DNA of 64,000 nucleotides. Origin: Nissolia schottii (taxonomy: Eukaryota > Streptophyta > Magnoliopsida > Fabales > Fabaceae). Below the pieces are notes generated by a model. That model worked only from the letters and a program-made list of their open reading frames with translations, ran no database searches and was not told the origin of the DNA. A program made the translations under genes and the position numbers. The stretch's first letter is position 1; every line of letters begins with the position of its first letter. Shown here piece by piece: positions 53,050 to 63,789 of this stretch. The stretch is taken from assembly GCA_003254905.1 (NCBI GenBank), contig QANU01107558.1:29325-93324 (forward strand). Reading direction: 5' to 3'.

Positions 53050-54910
53050 CCATGAAAGCATTTACTTGTAAATGAACCAATTGCCTTGAGGCTAGGATCG
53101 CACACATTGGTGCACAAGCCAAAAGGAACTTCTCTATCACAATTTCATTTTTGCAATAACTACAACGAACAAACGTGGGTGAACGTGAAATTCCATTTTC
53201 AAAGTAAGTGGAAAGTGTAATTAATTAGTAGTAACGTTATTTTGACACCAAGCTTAGTGTCGAAATAATATTTTCCTTAACTGACATCCACTTTTGTCAA
53301 CAGGCCATTTTATCAAATGAAGCTAAAATAAACTTTGTAGTGCAGAAACATACTTTTCGCGTCTATTATATATCATTGATACAATCACACGGATTAAGAA
53401 ATTAATTAATTTTCATATAGTTAAAAAAAATATATTAAGTGTGTAGACTAAATTAACAATGAATATTTTTGTTTCTCTCATCATTCTTTTTTTTCAATTA
53501 AAGCACATTGTGAGTTATTGTAGGAATAAAATTAGAAAAACTTAATACTCTATATGTTCTGTAATATTAGTCTCTTTTAAAAAATTAAACTATCTCATAT
53601 TAGTAATCTCTTTAGCATTTTGATGTAGAATTAATGGTTGTATACTAATTTTATCCTTAGGAGAGAGAGAGACTTAGTCGGAAGATGAGTAATTAATTTA
53701 AAAAAAAAAAAGAAATATACAAAGATAGTTTGATAAATTATGCTTATTTTTGTAAAGTTAAGGTCATTTAATGACTTTCTTGATTTTTGTGCATTAATCT
53801 AAAATACTTTCTTAATTTAATCAAGTGACAACTAATATTAGACAAAGTTTTGAATGAAAAGTGTTATTGATGGAAGGAGTACTCGATAGATGCAATTTCA
53901 AAACAAAGTTTACATACTTTTATCGATAATAAATTGTATTGATTATAGATAAGCAATTCTTTTGAAAGGGAAAAAAAACTATTTGAATATTTATTATAGG
54001 TAGTTTCTCACATGTTTTATGAGGTAAATACTTTTTCCTACTAAATTTTTTATTTTTAATAAATTTTAAAATCAAATTCATCGAATTTTGTCATAATTTC
54101 ACGTTCTACATAATTTTGACAAATTTTTCATTAATCAAAACATTGAAAGAATAAACTTATAAGAAGTTTTGAGATTTGCAAATTATTTGAGCTCATGATA
54201 CACCTCTCTATAAATATTGTATTATTTTATAATTATCAAGTGGCCATTCAATTTATGAAGAATTGGTTTTATCCTCGTCACGCTTGTATGAGGCCTGTTA
54301 TGTGTATAAACTAAAACTGATTTAATAAAAAAAAATTAAAATTGATATTTTATGTACGACTAATTAGAGACAATGATAGAGAAAATAAAAATAAAAAGGA
54401 AAAGGAACAAAGCAAGAGAAAGATAGAGATAGTAATAAGAAGATTGTCCATTAGAATTTGTCATCTTATTTTTTATTTGTATTATGGGATGTTAGATATG
54501 ATATTAGTTCAGACATAATATTTTGCACTTAATGAGTATAAATAATATTTCTGGCGAGTACATCGTCCAGAATGTGCTTTTGTCTTTTACATGTTAATTG
54601 AAACCACAATATATATGCTACGTAACCAACGTGCATGAGATAACAGCAAGATACTAAAGAATAACCACAAAAGTGCTTAATACAAAGACACTTGAATACA
54701 AAATGAATTGAATTTGAATTGTTGGCTGCGGTTGTTACGTGCATGATCAAGAACATAATACTATTAAATCTTAATTCAGTTAATTTCTTCAACACAAACA
54801 CACTTTATTCATAGAAGATATTTGTTTAAGCAAAACTCACTTTAGAGTCAAGAAACACTTACACCATCAATTATTCCCTTATCTCTCGAAACTAAACACA
54901 CTTTTATTAC
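53050..54910. repeat. Segmental duplication, copy 1 (3' flank of the LTP gene)
   Basis: Matches 57108-63740 in the same order after removing insertions: AGCATTTACTTG, CTTGAGGCTAGGATC, AAAAGGAACTTCTCTATCAC, TGAAATTCCATTTTCAAAGT, GAGTATAAATAATATTT and ATATTTGTTTAAGCAAA occur in both. Copy 1 carries ~530 bp (53357-53885, with a MITE) that copy 2 lacks. Confidence 0.85.
53546..53881. mobile_element. Probable Stowaway-like MITE
   Basis: Ends TACTCTATATGTTCTGTAAT and, on the other strand, TACTCCTTCCATCAATAACA, similar to the CTCCCTCCGTTCC ends of plant Stowaway elements, with TA at both borders. It is absent from copy 2 of the segmental duplication. Confidence 0.5.
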
Positions 54911-55202
54911 ATATGTGTAGAGGTTTATACATATCGTTGATAACATATCCAACCATAATATAATAATCCCCTCACAAATGTTGTGAAGCAGTGTAAGAGA
55001 ATATAATCTCAAACAATTATTTGTTTAATACTGAGAAATAATTTTCATGCGCAAATAATATAAAATAACTTTATACTATCATTTAATATTATAAATTCAA
55101 CAAATAATCATGATAACACGATAATTTGTTAAAATTTTAATTAAATGACGGTGTTAAATTACTTTATACTGTGCACGAAATTCTCAATAGTTAAAAGGGT
55201 GC
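54911..55202. other. 3' flank of the LTP gene
   Basis: AT-rich, includes the likely 3' untranslated region. No separate gene. Confidence 0.5.
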
Positions 55203-55496
55203 TTAACAATTAGTGGGGATGGAGACCCCACAGGAACTAGCAACCTTTCTGGCACCAGTGGAATCGATATAAGGCTTGTACCCAGGGTTTTTAAGGTACT
55301 CACAAAAGCATGGTTTTTGCTCCCTCAACTTCTTGCAACATGTGCTTGATGGTGGAGAAGAGAATAAGACTGCGCCAAAACATGGGCTCAGCTCATTTGG
55401 ATTGCAATTTGCGGCCTTGGCCATTGGCGGCGCAGCCACGGCAAGAAGCAGTGCCACCACCACAATGGCAAACACCTTCTTCATAATCTTCATCAT
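55203..55496 (-). CDS. Type-2 non-specific lipid-transfer protein precursor
   Basis: 97 residues from the ATG at 55496; the open frame from 55502 starts with GTG. A signal peptide (VFAIVVVALLLAVAAPPMAKA) is followed by a mature peptide of about 68 residues beginning AANCNP. Eight cysteines at 31, 39, 53, 54, 63, 65, 89 and 97 give C-x7-C-x13-CC-x8-CxC-x23-C-x7-C, the type-2 nsLTP pattern, with Phe in the CxC centre. Such secreted, disulphide-bonded proteins bind fatty acids and lysolipids and act in cuticle and suberin building or defence. There is no intron. Its 3' flank is repeated at 57-63.7 kb, so a sister gene may lie just beyond the window. Confidence 0.93.
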   Translation of the reverse strand: MMKIMKKVFAIVVVALLLAVAAPPMAKAANCNPNELSPCFGAVLFSSPPSSTCCKKLREQKPCFCEYLKNPGYKPYIDSTGARKVASSCGVSIPTNC

Positions 55497-55595
55497 AATC
55501 ACTATACAAAATCACACACTGCTCTGAGTAATTTGAAGTATTTATGGCTAAAGTAAAGAGTAGAAATGCACTCGAAAATGAGGTACTAAGGGCTG

Positions 55596-55603
55596 TTTAT
55601 ATA
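55596..55603 (-). promoter_or_regulatory. TATA box of the LTP gene
   Basis: TATATAAA on the minus strand, about 100 bases before the ATG. Confidence 0.7.
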
Positions 55604-55739
55604 AGTGGGTTTGGTTTTGAAGAGGTTGTTGTGGGGATATAATTTTAATATCTCATGTTTTAAATATAGTTACAATAAAAAAGTATTTTAGTTTGCTTTA
55701 TTGAAGTTATATTTACTTGTTTTTGAGTCTTAATAACTT

Positions 55740-57000
55740 TATTATGAGTATGCTGTTTGACCCAAATTTTTATGAGAAGAAGTGATTGATATTTACTATT
55801 TTTTTTAAGATTTATTTTTTAATTGTAATCATCATCAAAGAGTTGGGGTATGAGAAGAGGAAAAAGATGTGAAGAGCCATGGATCTAAGTGTGGGGTTCC
55901 TTGTGTCGAAAGTCATATTGGCAATGTTAGTGAGGTGGCGTGTTCTGCGAGTAGTGGCGGTACAAAGGTTGTGGTGGTGAGTTTACAACTTTGTCCTTAA
56001 AGCTGTCATAGTAGAGAGTTTGCAATTTTGTCCTTAAAAGTTATCGTGAAGGTTTTGTAACTTTGTCCGCAAAAGTTGTCTATTGATTATTGTAATTTTA
56101 CTCTTGTATTTAATGGATTTGATACATTTTCATTTATGGATGTAAGCAATTGAAGTAGTTGTCTATTGGTTATTGTAGTTTTGCTCCCAAATATAACGGA
56201 TTTAATTGGTACATTCTCATCCGTGGATGTATATAAGTAGTTGAAGTTGCACCACGTAAATTCTTTTGTATTCATCTGCCTTGATTTGTGTGGCTGAAGG
56301 AATTTTTCTGAACAATTGGTATCGTAGTAGGTTCCAATTGACTTACGATGTTTCTGAAGGCAAATGTGCGCATATGATGTGTTGAGTTGAATATGTGTTT
56401 GGCAATTTGCAGATTGTGAATATTGATATAGAATTTTTCTGGAGATACAGATTGTTGGGTTTAATCCAAATATTTATGAAAAATATAGTAATTGATATTT
56501 TCTATTTTTTGGAGATTTATCTTTTAAATGTAATTATTATCAAATTTGAGATTATTTTGATTTATATGATAAACGAATATGAGAGAGATTTGATTGGATA
56601 AAAATAGAAAATAATTAATTATTAATATTGAGGTTATAATTAGTCGATTATCTTATAAATTATTGCTGACCTATAAATATTTTTAAGGAGAATTGATTGA
56701 GGTGGTGTGAGAAGGGGAACGAGAGTAGCTAGGAGATTTGGTTGTTGTAGTAATCCTAACCCTTATTTTATCTCTTTTATCTCTCATCTTATTATATTCT
56801 CTTCTTCTGTGAGACTGTGGCAATCATATTATTTTTTCTTTTTTATTATTTAGGATTTTCTCTATTAAATAAAAGATTCCTTATTTCTGTTGTAGGGCAT
56901 TTCATATGATAAATATGTTTGAATCTATAACAAAAGAAGATGTAATAAAATTTTCACAAATTAAAATATTCTCTGTGTTGGTTTCCAATTAATTTAGAAT
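55740..57000 (+). mobile_element. Possible collapsed LTR retrotransposon
   Basis: A ~110 bp stretch near 55752 (TTGACCCAAATTTTTATGAG, then ATTGATATTTACTATTTTTT) recurs near 56458 (TTTAATCCAAATATTTATGA, ATTGATATTTTCTATTTTTT). Between them GAACAATTGGTATCGTAG at 56310-56327 resembles a primer-binding site for initiator tRNA-Met next to an LTR end. The second copy starts TGTTGGGTTT, a common LTR start. Only ~130 bp of internal sequence remain and the LTR-like parts agree over a short stretch only, so this is tentative. Confidence 0.35.
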
Positions 57001-57987
57001 ATGAAGTGTTCTTATATTATTATTAAATTGGATATATTTTCGTTAATTAATAGATGTGCCAAACTTCTTTATTAATGAAAATTTTTCTTGTCAAAAGAAA
57101 AAAATAGTCATGAGAGCATTTACTTGCAGATGGACCCTTACCTTGAGGCTAGGATCACACGTATTTGCACATAAAAATGTTTAAAAAACTTAACTCATCA
57201 ACTTAATCAATATATCAATTTCTATAAATAACACTTTATTTTTCTAAAATTAAATCTTATTTACAAAAATAAGTAGGTCAATAAATAAATTAACGAGTTA
57301 AATATTTTAAACATTACTTATTTTTGCAGAAGGCAAAAGGAACTTCTCTATCACATATAACCTTTTTTTTCTTTGCAATAACTGCAATGAAGAAATGCTG
57401 GTGATGTGAAATTCCATTTTCAAAGTATATGGAAAGTAATTAATTTACACCCGCTAGCTTTTGTCAGTGGACCATTTTATCGAAGAAAGCTAAAATAAAC
57501 TTTTTTGTGCAGAAATATATATTAATAGGTGCGAATTCAAACAATTTTTACATACTATTATAGATAAGAAGGTTATGTTTCTAGTGTCACCCTTAATTTA
57601 GTGCACATTGAATGTGCATGTAATAAGTTACTTCTTTTTATATTTTTATTTTGTAATTATAAAAAATCCATTTTAACCTTCTTTACAAACCAAAATTTTT
57701 TTAACCACTACACCTTCTCTTCCTTCTCTCTCCTTCTCCCTCAACTTCTCTCTCTCTCTCCATCTGTTCTCTATCCCCCTCCACTCCCTCAATTCCACTC
57801 TCTCTCCATTTGTTCTCTCTCCCTCACTCCCTCTCAAACTTCTCCCTTTCTGTCTCTCTTCTTTCTCTGCAATCGGCGCCACTGCCACGTCAAGTCATCG
57901 GTGGTGGCGCCTTCCCTCTCTTTTTCTTTCTCCCCCTATGGATCTCTCTCTCCCTCAGCTCCCTCGTTCTAGATCTGCCTTTCTTAT

Positions 57988-58250
57988 TGAATGAAAACAG
58001 AGAAGATAGAGGGAAAATTGAAGTTCTGTTATTGAAGAATGAAAGTGTACACTGCACATATAACATGAGCATGTTTATATATAAAGGGGAAAGGACGAAA
58101 GGACCACCATATAGATCAATATTATGGAGCACCATAGTTTTCCCTTAACCAAGCTGTTATAACATAAAACAAACAGAGGGAAGTGATCGAGTAATTAAAA
58201 CTAAAGATAATAACAAAATGATAACAGAATGAAGCAACAACACTACTTCA
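57988..58250 (-). repeat. 3' LTR of the Copia element
   Basis: 263 bp; pairs with 61935-62189. Contains TTTATATATAAAGG, a possible promoter element. Confidence 0.9.
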
Positions 58251-58289
58251 CTTGCCGTGTGGAGGTAAGATAAAGCAATCATCCAATCA

Positions 58290-58761
58290 ACCTTCTATAG
58301 CTTAGGATATCATCAAAAGGCTTTCCACCATCTTGATACAACTTGACAGCAACATCAAGTGGAGTTGAGGACGGTTTGGAGTTGATGGCACCTGTGTCTT
58401 GAAGAAGATCTATGCAATATTTTCGCTAACAAAGTGATATACCTTTATTGGAGTGAGTCACCTCAACGCCAAGGAAATATCTCAGCTTTCCAGGATCCTT
58501 GATTTTAAATTTCCTATCCAAGGTGCCTTTAATGTGTTGAAACTCGGTCAGGGAGCTGCCCGCAAGGATGATGTCGTCTACATATATAAGCAATGCTGTG
58601 AAATGAACTGATTCTTGCTTAACAAATGTGTAATCAGAAGCAGTTTGAGAGTAGCCACAAGCTAGCAGAACATGAGTGAGTTTCTCAAACCACTGCTTAC
58701 ATGCTTGTTTGAGTCCGTAGAGGCTTTTGGTAAGCCTGCATACCTTCCCTACATTGAGCAA
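58290..58761 (-). pseudogene. Copia reverse transcriptase remnant
   Basis: Contains KSLYGLKQACKQWFEKL, the catalytic YVDDIILAG motif and LRYFLGVEV, then (after a stop at 58426) the linker words SKPSSTPLDV and SYRRLIG. Upstream, DLNNTWVLTDLP survives near 58870 but the fingers/palm segment between is missing. RNase H is absent. It cannot encode a working enzyme. Confidence 0.85.
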
Positions 58762-59126
58762 GAGAGACCACAGGGCAGCACCATGTAACCCTCTTCTTTC
58801 AAATCCCTAAACCCATTTATTTCTAATGGGGACATGACCACTAGGCAGATCAGTAAGCACCCAGGTGTTGTTCAAGTCTAGTGCATTGAGCTCAGCCTAC
58901 ATTACTTGTCTCCAACATTCATGTTTGCTTGCTTCAACATAGCTCTTAGGCTCAAAATCAGTGTTTACAGCAGATACAAGTGAATGCAATGATGGAGCTA
59001 GATTAACATAGGAGACATCCTTGGATAGGGGATACTTACATCTTGAGTGATTGAGAGCTAGTAGGTCAGTACTTGTCTGTACTACTTGGTTGCAGAAATA
59101 ATCTTGCAGGAAAGTTGGAGGCTTCT

Positions 59127-60847
59127 TCAATCTTGTTGAAACTCTGCTGCATTGTGGATGCTCAAGTTGTGATGTTGGTGATGTGGTTTCAGGGTTAGGT
59201 TAGGGTGAGGATGCTGATGCAGGACAAGTAGGTTGAGGTATAGGTTATGGTGAGGATGATGTTTCAGGTTAGGACTGGTGTGTGTGTGTGATGCTACAGG
59301 GTCCTGATTACAGGCAATTGTCCAGGATGGATTCAAAAAGTCTGTTTCTGTTGTAGTAACATGTACTAGTGCTGCAAGGTCAAGGTGTAGTCTTGAGGAC
59401 CAGCTCTTATAGGGAAAAATATGATCATGGAATTTCACATTCCTAGAGACCTGGATTGTGAGTGTTCTAAGGTTATAAGTAACAAAACCTTTGATCTCAG
59501 GCTTGAAACAAATAAAAATGCACTTATCAACCTTGGGGTCAAATTTATCCCTTCCTGCTGTCACTTTTGAAGTGTAACAAAATCCACCAAAGGTTTTAAG
59601 AAGGCTTAAATCTAGTTTTTCACCATAGAGAAGCTGAAATAGGGACATGTTCTACAACAAAGGGGTAGGCATTCTATTTATAAGGTAGGTAGCATGTACA
59701 ACTGCATAAGACCATAACTTTTTGGGCAGTTTTGACTTGAATAAGAGTTCTCTTGCTACATTGAGCACATGTTGGTGCTTTCTTTCCACCCTAGCATTTT
59801 GCTGTGGTGTTTCCCTACATGATGTTTGATGGATGATGCCTAGAAGATCATAAAGACTGGGAATGTTAAATTCTAGTCCATTGTCACTTCTTATCACCTT
59901 AATCTTTGCATTGAATTGAGTTAAAATGAATGCCACAAATTTCTTAATACTAGGAATGACTTCTAAATTTGATTTCATTAGAAAGGTCCAAGTGAATCTG
60001 CTGTAATCATCCACAGCAGTAAGGAAATGTCTATGTCCATGATATCCATTTATGGAAATAGGGCCCAAATGTCCATGTCCATGTGAATAAGATCAAACCT
60101 TGCCAAAGCTTTTGAATTGCTAATTTCATATGGTAATCGATTTTGTTTTGGAAATTGACAAATGTCACAAGGGAACTGAAAATTATTCTTGATATAAGGG
60201 AATTGGTTGCTAACAAGTGATAACCTATGAGGTGAGGGGTGTCTTAGCCTAAGATACCATAAGGCCTCTTCAAGGACAACAACAGATTGAGTGTCAGCAA
60301 TAGTGGATGCAGCATTGGTGACGGGAACTGTTACAGCAGTAGATTGAGAATTTTCTTCAACCCAATAGTACAATCCAAGCAACTGCTTACCAGAACCAAT
60401 CAGTTTCTTACTGCTCATATCCTGTATAATGCATTCATCATGGAGAAAAGTCAATGTGTAATTTCTGTTACAAGTCAACTTAGAAATGGATATTAAATTG
60501 ATCCTGAATTCAGGAAAAAATAGCATATTCTCTAGCCTAAGTCCAGAAGCAAATGTCAGAGCTCCTGAGAACTTTGCTGACATGTTTGTACCATTAGGTA
60601 GCTTAACCTGTACTGGTTTTATACTCTTATAGCAGCTAAACGAAGTTAACTTAGAGCATATATGGTCAGTGGCACCAGAATCAAGTATCCATGAGTTGTA
60701 TACTATTTTGGATGATTCACAGGAAGCTGAGGTCTGATGTATACCTAAACCACTTGATGACATAGAATTCATCGAGGGATCAATGCTCACTTGTGAGATT
60801 TGAGCAGTGCTGCTTGCCACCTGATTTTGTTGTATCAAGGCAATCAT
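59127..60847 (-). pseudogene. Copia protease and integrase remnant
   Basis: The protease motif WILDSGATDHIC lies near 60713, followed by a GAG-pre-integrase segment with LWYLRLRH (usually LWHxRLGH, so a zinc-binding His is Tyr here) and CDIC. The integrase core 60068-59652 has VDDYSRFTW, SDNGLEF and the glutamate in NARVERKHQH. A stop separates it from the C-terminal, His/Pro-rich part (59648-59127). Frames change at about 60050 and 59650. Confidence 0.85.
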
Positions 60848-60891
60848 ACCTTGATATTGTTCTTGAGGTTAAAGGCATTGTTTCCATTTCC

Positions 60892-61700
60892 TTACTGTTG
60901 TTGCTGCTGAGACTTTACCACTGAAGATTCCTGCTTCACATCTTCGGTAGTAGAAGTGCAGTTAGCTATTGAATTGTTTATAGACTTCCAATGTGATGGA
61001 TAACCTATGATCTTGAAGCATTCATCATAAGTGTGACCTGCCTTTCCATAATTTGTGCACGATTTTCCATTTCCTTTTGATTTCAATCCCGCCTTTCCAC
61101 TAGTAGTGGCATTAACCAGGACCTTATTTTCTTCATCTAAATCACCTTCTAATTCTCTTTCTTGTTGTGAAATCAGAGTAAAGACACTATTTAAGGAAGG
61201 AAGTATTTCACTCATGAGGATCTGTGATCTGACATTGCCAAATCTTTCATCCAATCCAGTGAGAAACCTAAGGATATAATCCTGTTCTCTGTGTTGCCTA
61301 TTGTTCCTAGTGGCTAAACATGAACACTTAATCGCGCGCGCACACACACACACTCTATGCAGGGTCTATAATTCTCCAATTCCTCCCACAATGACTTCAA
61401 TTTAGTGAAGTAATCCATCACCGACAAGTAACCTTTTTGGTGAGTGTACAGATCGTGTTGCAATTTTGCAATTCTGAGCAAGTCACTTTGAGCAAATCTC
61501 TCTTGTAGATCCTTCCAAACGGCAGTTGCATTCTCTATCACATCGATGCTTCTAGATATTGCTTGTGACACTGAATTCACGATCCAAGAGTGAATCATTG
61601 TGTTATAGCGCTCCCAAGCCTTGAACAAAGGATGAAACTCATCAGGTTTCTGGATATCACCGGTGAGGAACTTGAATTTGTTCTTTCGTAATCAAGGCTC
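60892..61700 (-). pseudogene. Copia gag remnant
   Basis: The UBN2-type gag core (KAWERYNTMIHSWI, ATAVWKDLQERF, YFTKLKSLWEEL) is followed by a frame break in a CG/CA microsatellite at 61333-61353. It resumes with EQDYILRFLTGLDERF and a zinc knuckle CTNYGKAGHTYDEC, in which the second cysteine is Tyr. Nucleocapsid function is therefore lost even apart from the frameshift. Confidence 0.85.
61333..61353. repeat. CG/CA microsatellite inside gag
   Basis: CGCGCGCG then CACACACACACAC, replacing the usual Cys-rich spacer of copia gag and breaking its frame. Confidence 0.9.
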
Positions 61701-61916
61701 TTCTCATCGATCTGCTCTATCGATGATAATTCGAACCTGCTAGCATAGCTGGAACAATCACTAGTGAAGGATTTTCACTCAGATGCAGGTAATATGGACT
61801 CGCTAGATTCTGCACTGGATCACTATTTTTGCCACCGGAAGCTTCGCCAGAGCTTCCTGCTATGTTGTTTCCTTTGCTTCCTTGTGTTCACACCATGGAT
61901 GAACAAGCACAGCAGG

Positions 61917-61931
61917 GCTCTGATGATACCA
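61917..61931 (-). other. Primer-binding site of the Copia element
   Basis: On the minus strand TGGTATCATCAGAGC, initiator tRNA-Met complementary with a 3-base insertion, three bases inside the 5' LTR. Confidence 0.8.
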
Positions 61932-61934
61932 TAT

Positions 61935-62189
61935 TGAATGAAAACAGAGAAGATAGAGGGAAAATTGAAGTTCTGTTATTGAAGAATGGAAGTGTACACT
62001 ACACAGATAACACGAGCATGTTTATATACAAAGGGGAAAGGAGCACTGTATGGCTCAATATTATGGAGCACCATAGCTTTCCCTTAACTAAGCTGTTATA
62101 ACAAAAAACAAACAAAGGGAAGTAGTCAAGTAATTAAAACTGAAGCTAATAACAAAATGATAACAGAGTGAAAAAGTAACACTACTTCA
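61935..62189 (-). repeat. 5' LTR of the Copia element
   Basis: 255 bp, begins TGAATGAAAACAG and ends ACTACTTCA on the plus strand, as the partner does. Confidence 0.9.
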
Positions 62190-62706
62190 CTTTCCTCCTA
62201 GCTTCAATATTTCTCTCTTCGTGATTCCCTTTTTTTTTAGATCTCCTGACGGTGCTGCCTCTATGGCCAGTTGCAAGCAGCGGCAACTGTTCTCTATCTC
62301 TCTCCCAAATACTCTTGTCAGTTTGTGTTCTCTCTCTCGGGTTCACCCTCTCTCTCCTTCTCAGTTTCTTTGTCTTTCTTTCTTTCTTTCTCGTACTAGA
62401 ACTCGTTGTCGCCTCTCAAACCACCGTCGATGGGCCATGGGAAACTCTTCCTTAGATCTCCAAGTGAAATCAGATCTTGAGAGGGTGTAATGGTCATTTT
62501 AATTTTGTAACTTATTGGGTACCTATTGGACTATGTATGCTCTAATTTCATGCATTCTCACCAATCACCATAAAATCTTGCAACAATTTATGACCATTGG
62601 ATGAAGATTATATTAAATTGAATGGTACATATAATGAGTGTTTGGTGGATAAAATGGATGTACATTAAATGTGCACTTTTGTGAGGTGCACTCCTAAAAC
62701 GTTACC

Positions 62707-63789
62707 AAATAATACACTGTATAGATTATAGATATGGATAATATCAATTCTTTTGAAAAAAAAATATTTGAATATTATCTGATTGTCAAGCGGCCTTCAA
62801 GGTTTAATCCTCGCCATGCTTCATAATTGGTGATTTGTTTTCATCAATTGGACATGATGCTAAGTCACAACTAATTGTTTACTCGAACTAGTTGTGAGTT
62901 AGCCCAATAATGTTCTACATTTAATGAATATAAATAATATTTTTGTAGTTAGTAATCTCTATATGAAAAACATTGTTTAGAATATGTTTTTGCCTTTTAA
63001 ATAGTCTTTGAATGCCTTTTAAAATTTTAAAACATTAAATACATTTATTTTTTTTTATCTCATTTAATAAAAATAAAAAATTAGGAGAATGAATTAAAAT
63101 CTCAAGCATTGCACTTGCCTTTCACATGTTATGATTGAAACCGTAATGAAGCAAAGTTTTGTGCCGACACAATTGGTCAACTTCGGTCAATTTGCATTTC
63201 TTGGAATTAAGTGTAAAAGCAATGGTTCTAAACAAATGTAATACGTTTTGAACAATTATTTTGTTTTAATTCAATTAATTTTTTTATAAGAAAATAAAGA
63301 AAATAGTAGTAATATTTATTTTGCACGCTCCTTCACGAGTTTGAATATCAATTAATTAAGATAAGTAAGTACTCCTAATTAGCAATTATACCTAGTAGAT
63401 TGTTAGAGATGTAGTTTAACCATTCATGAACGCTTCACAAATTGCGACGACACTACTAAAACTAGATTAAGAAAAATCACGGGAGTACTGTGGTTGTGCG
63501 AAAGAGACTTATCCTCTATCAACCCAATACCAAGAGTTCAATCCTTAAAATAATGTACTCTTAAATCTTTATTTGAATTTGTTTAACACAAACATACATA
63601 CATATATACACACACACACACATATACACACACAAAAAAAATCCATCCATGAATATTTGTTTAAGCAAATCTCGCTCTAGAGTCAGGAACTCCATCAATC
63701 ATTCCATGATTTCTCATGCTTTTAAACACACTACTAAAGTATAGATAAAAACTCTTGCATATAAACTTCATTCAACTATATATATTATA
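62707..63789. other. Distal part of segmental copy 2, no gene seen
   Basis: AT-rich; includes a CA/TA microsatellite at about 63590-63636. The order of words matches 53930-54900. Confidence 0.6.

Larger units (their letters stand above)
57988..62189 (-). mobile_element. Internally deleted Ty1/copia LTR retrotransposon
   Basis: Two LTRs (57988-58250 and 61935-62189) bound 3.7 kb of minus-strand coding remnants in copia order: gag, protease, GAG-pre-integrase, integrase, reverse transcriptase. The N-terminal part of reverse transcriptase and nearly all of RNase H are missing, and frames are broken. LTRs begin TGAATG and end CTTCA on the plus strand. Flanking 5-mers are CTTAT and CTTTC, so no clean target duplication remains. 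The LTRs differ at many positions, so the insertion is not recent. Confidence 0.9.
57571..62706. mobile_element. TIR DNA element split by a Copia insertion
   Basis: Terminal inverted repeats of about 50 bp: GGTTATGTTTCTAGTGTCAC then TTAGTGCACATTGAATGTGC at the left, and on the other strand GGTAACGTTTTAGGAGTGCA then AAAGTGCACATTTAATGTAC at the right. Without the Copia the element is ~940 bp, CT-rich inside, and non-autonomous. Copy 1 of the duplication reads straight through the site near 53925 (TTTTATCGATAATAAATTG). Superfamily uncertain. Confidence 0.65.
57108..63740. repeat. Segmental duplication, copy 2 (interrupted)
   Basis: Partner of 53050-54910, in the same orientation. The match runs to about 57570, is broken by the TIR element with its nested Copia, and resumes at 62707. 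It ends near the TTTAAACACACTACT word at 63720, shortly before the Helitron. Confidence 0.85.

Noticed and set aside
54529-54801. 90 aa minus-strand ORF
   Set aside because: Lies in the duplicated LTP flank and is not preserved in copy 2.
61829-62101. ORF crossing the Copia primer-binding site and LTR
   Set aside because: Chance frame antisense to the element; it is interrupted in the other LTR context.
62221-62490. Small Ser/Leu-rich ORFs next to the Copia 5' LTR
   Set aside because: CT-rich body of the TIR element; frames overlap and have no family signature.
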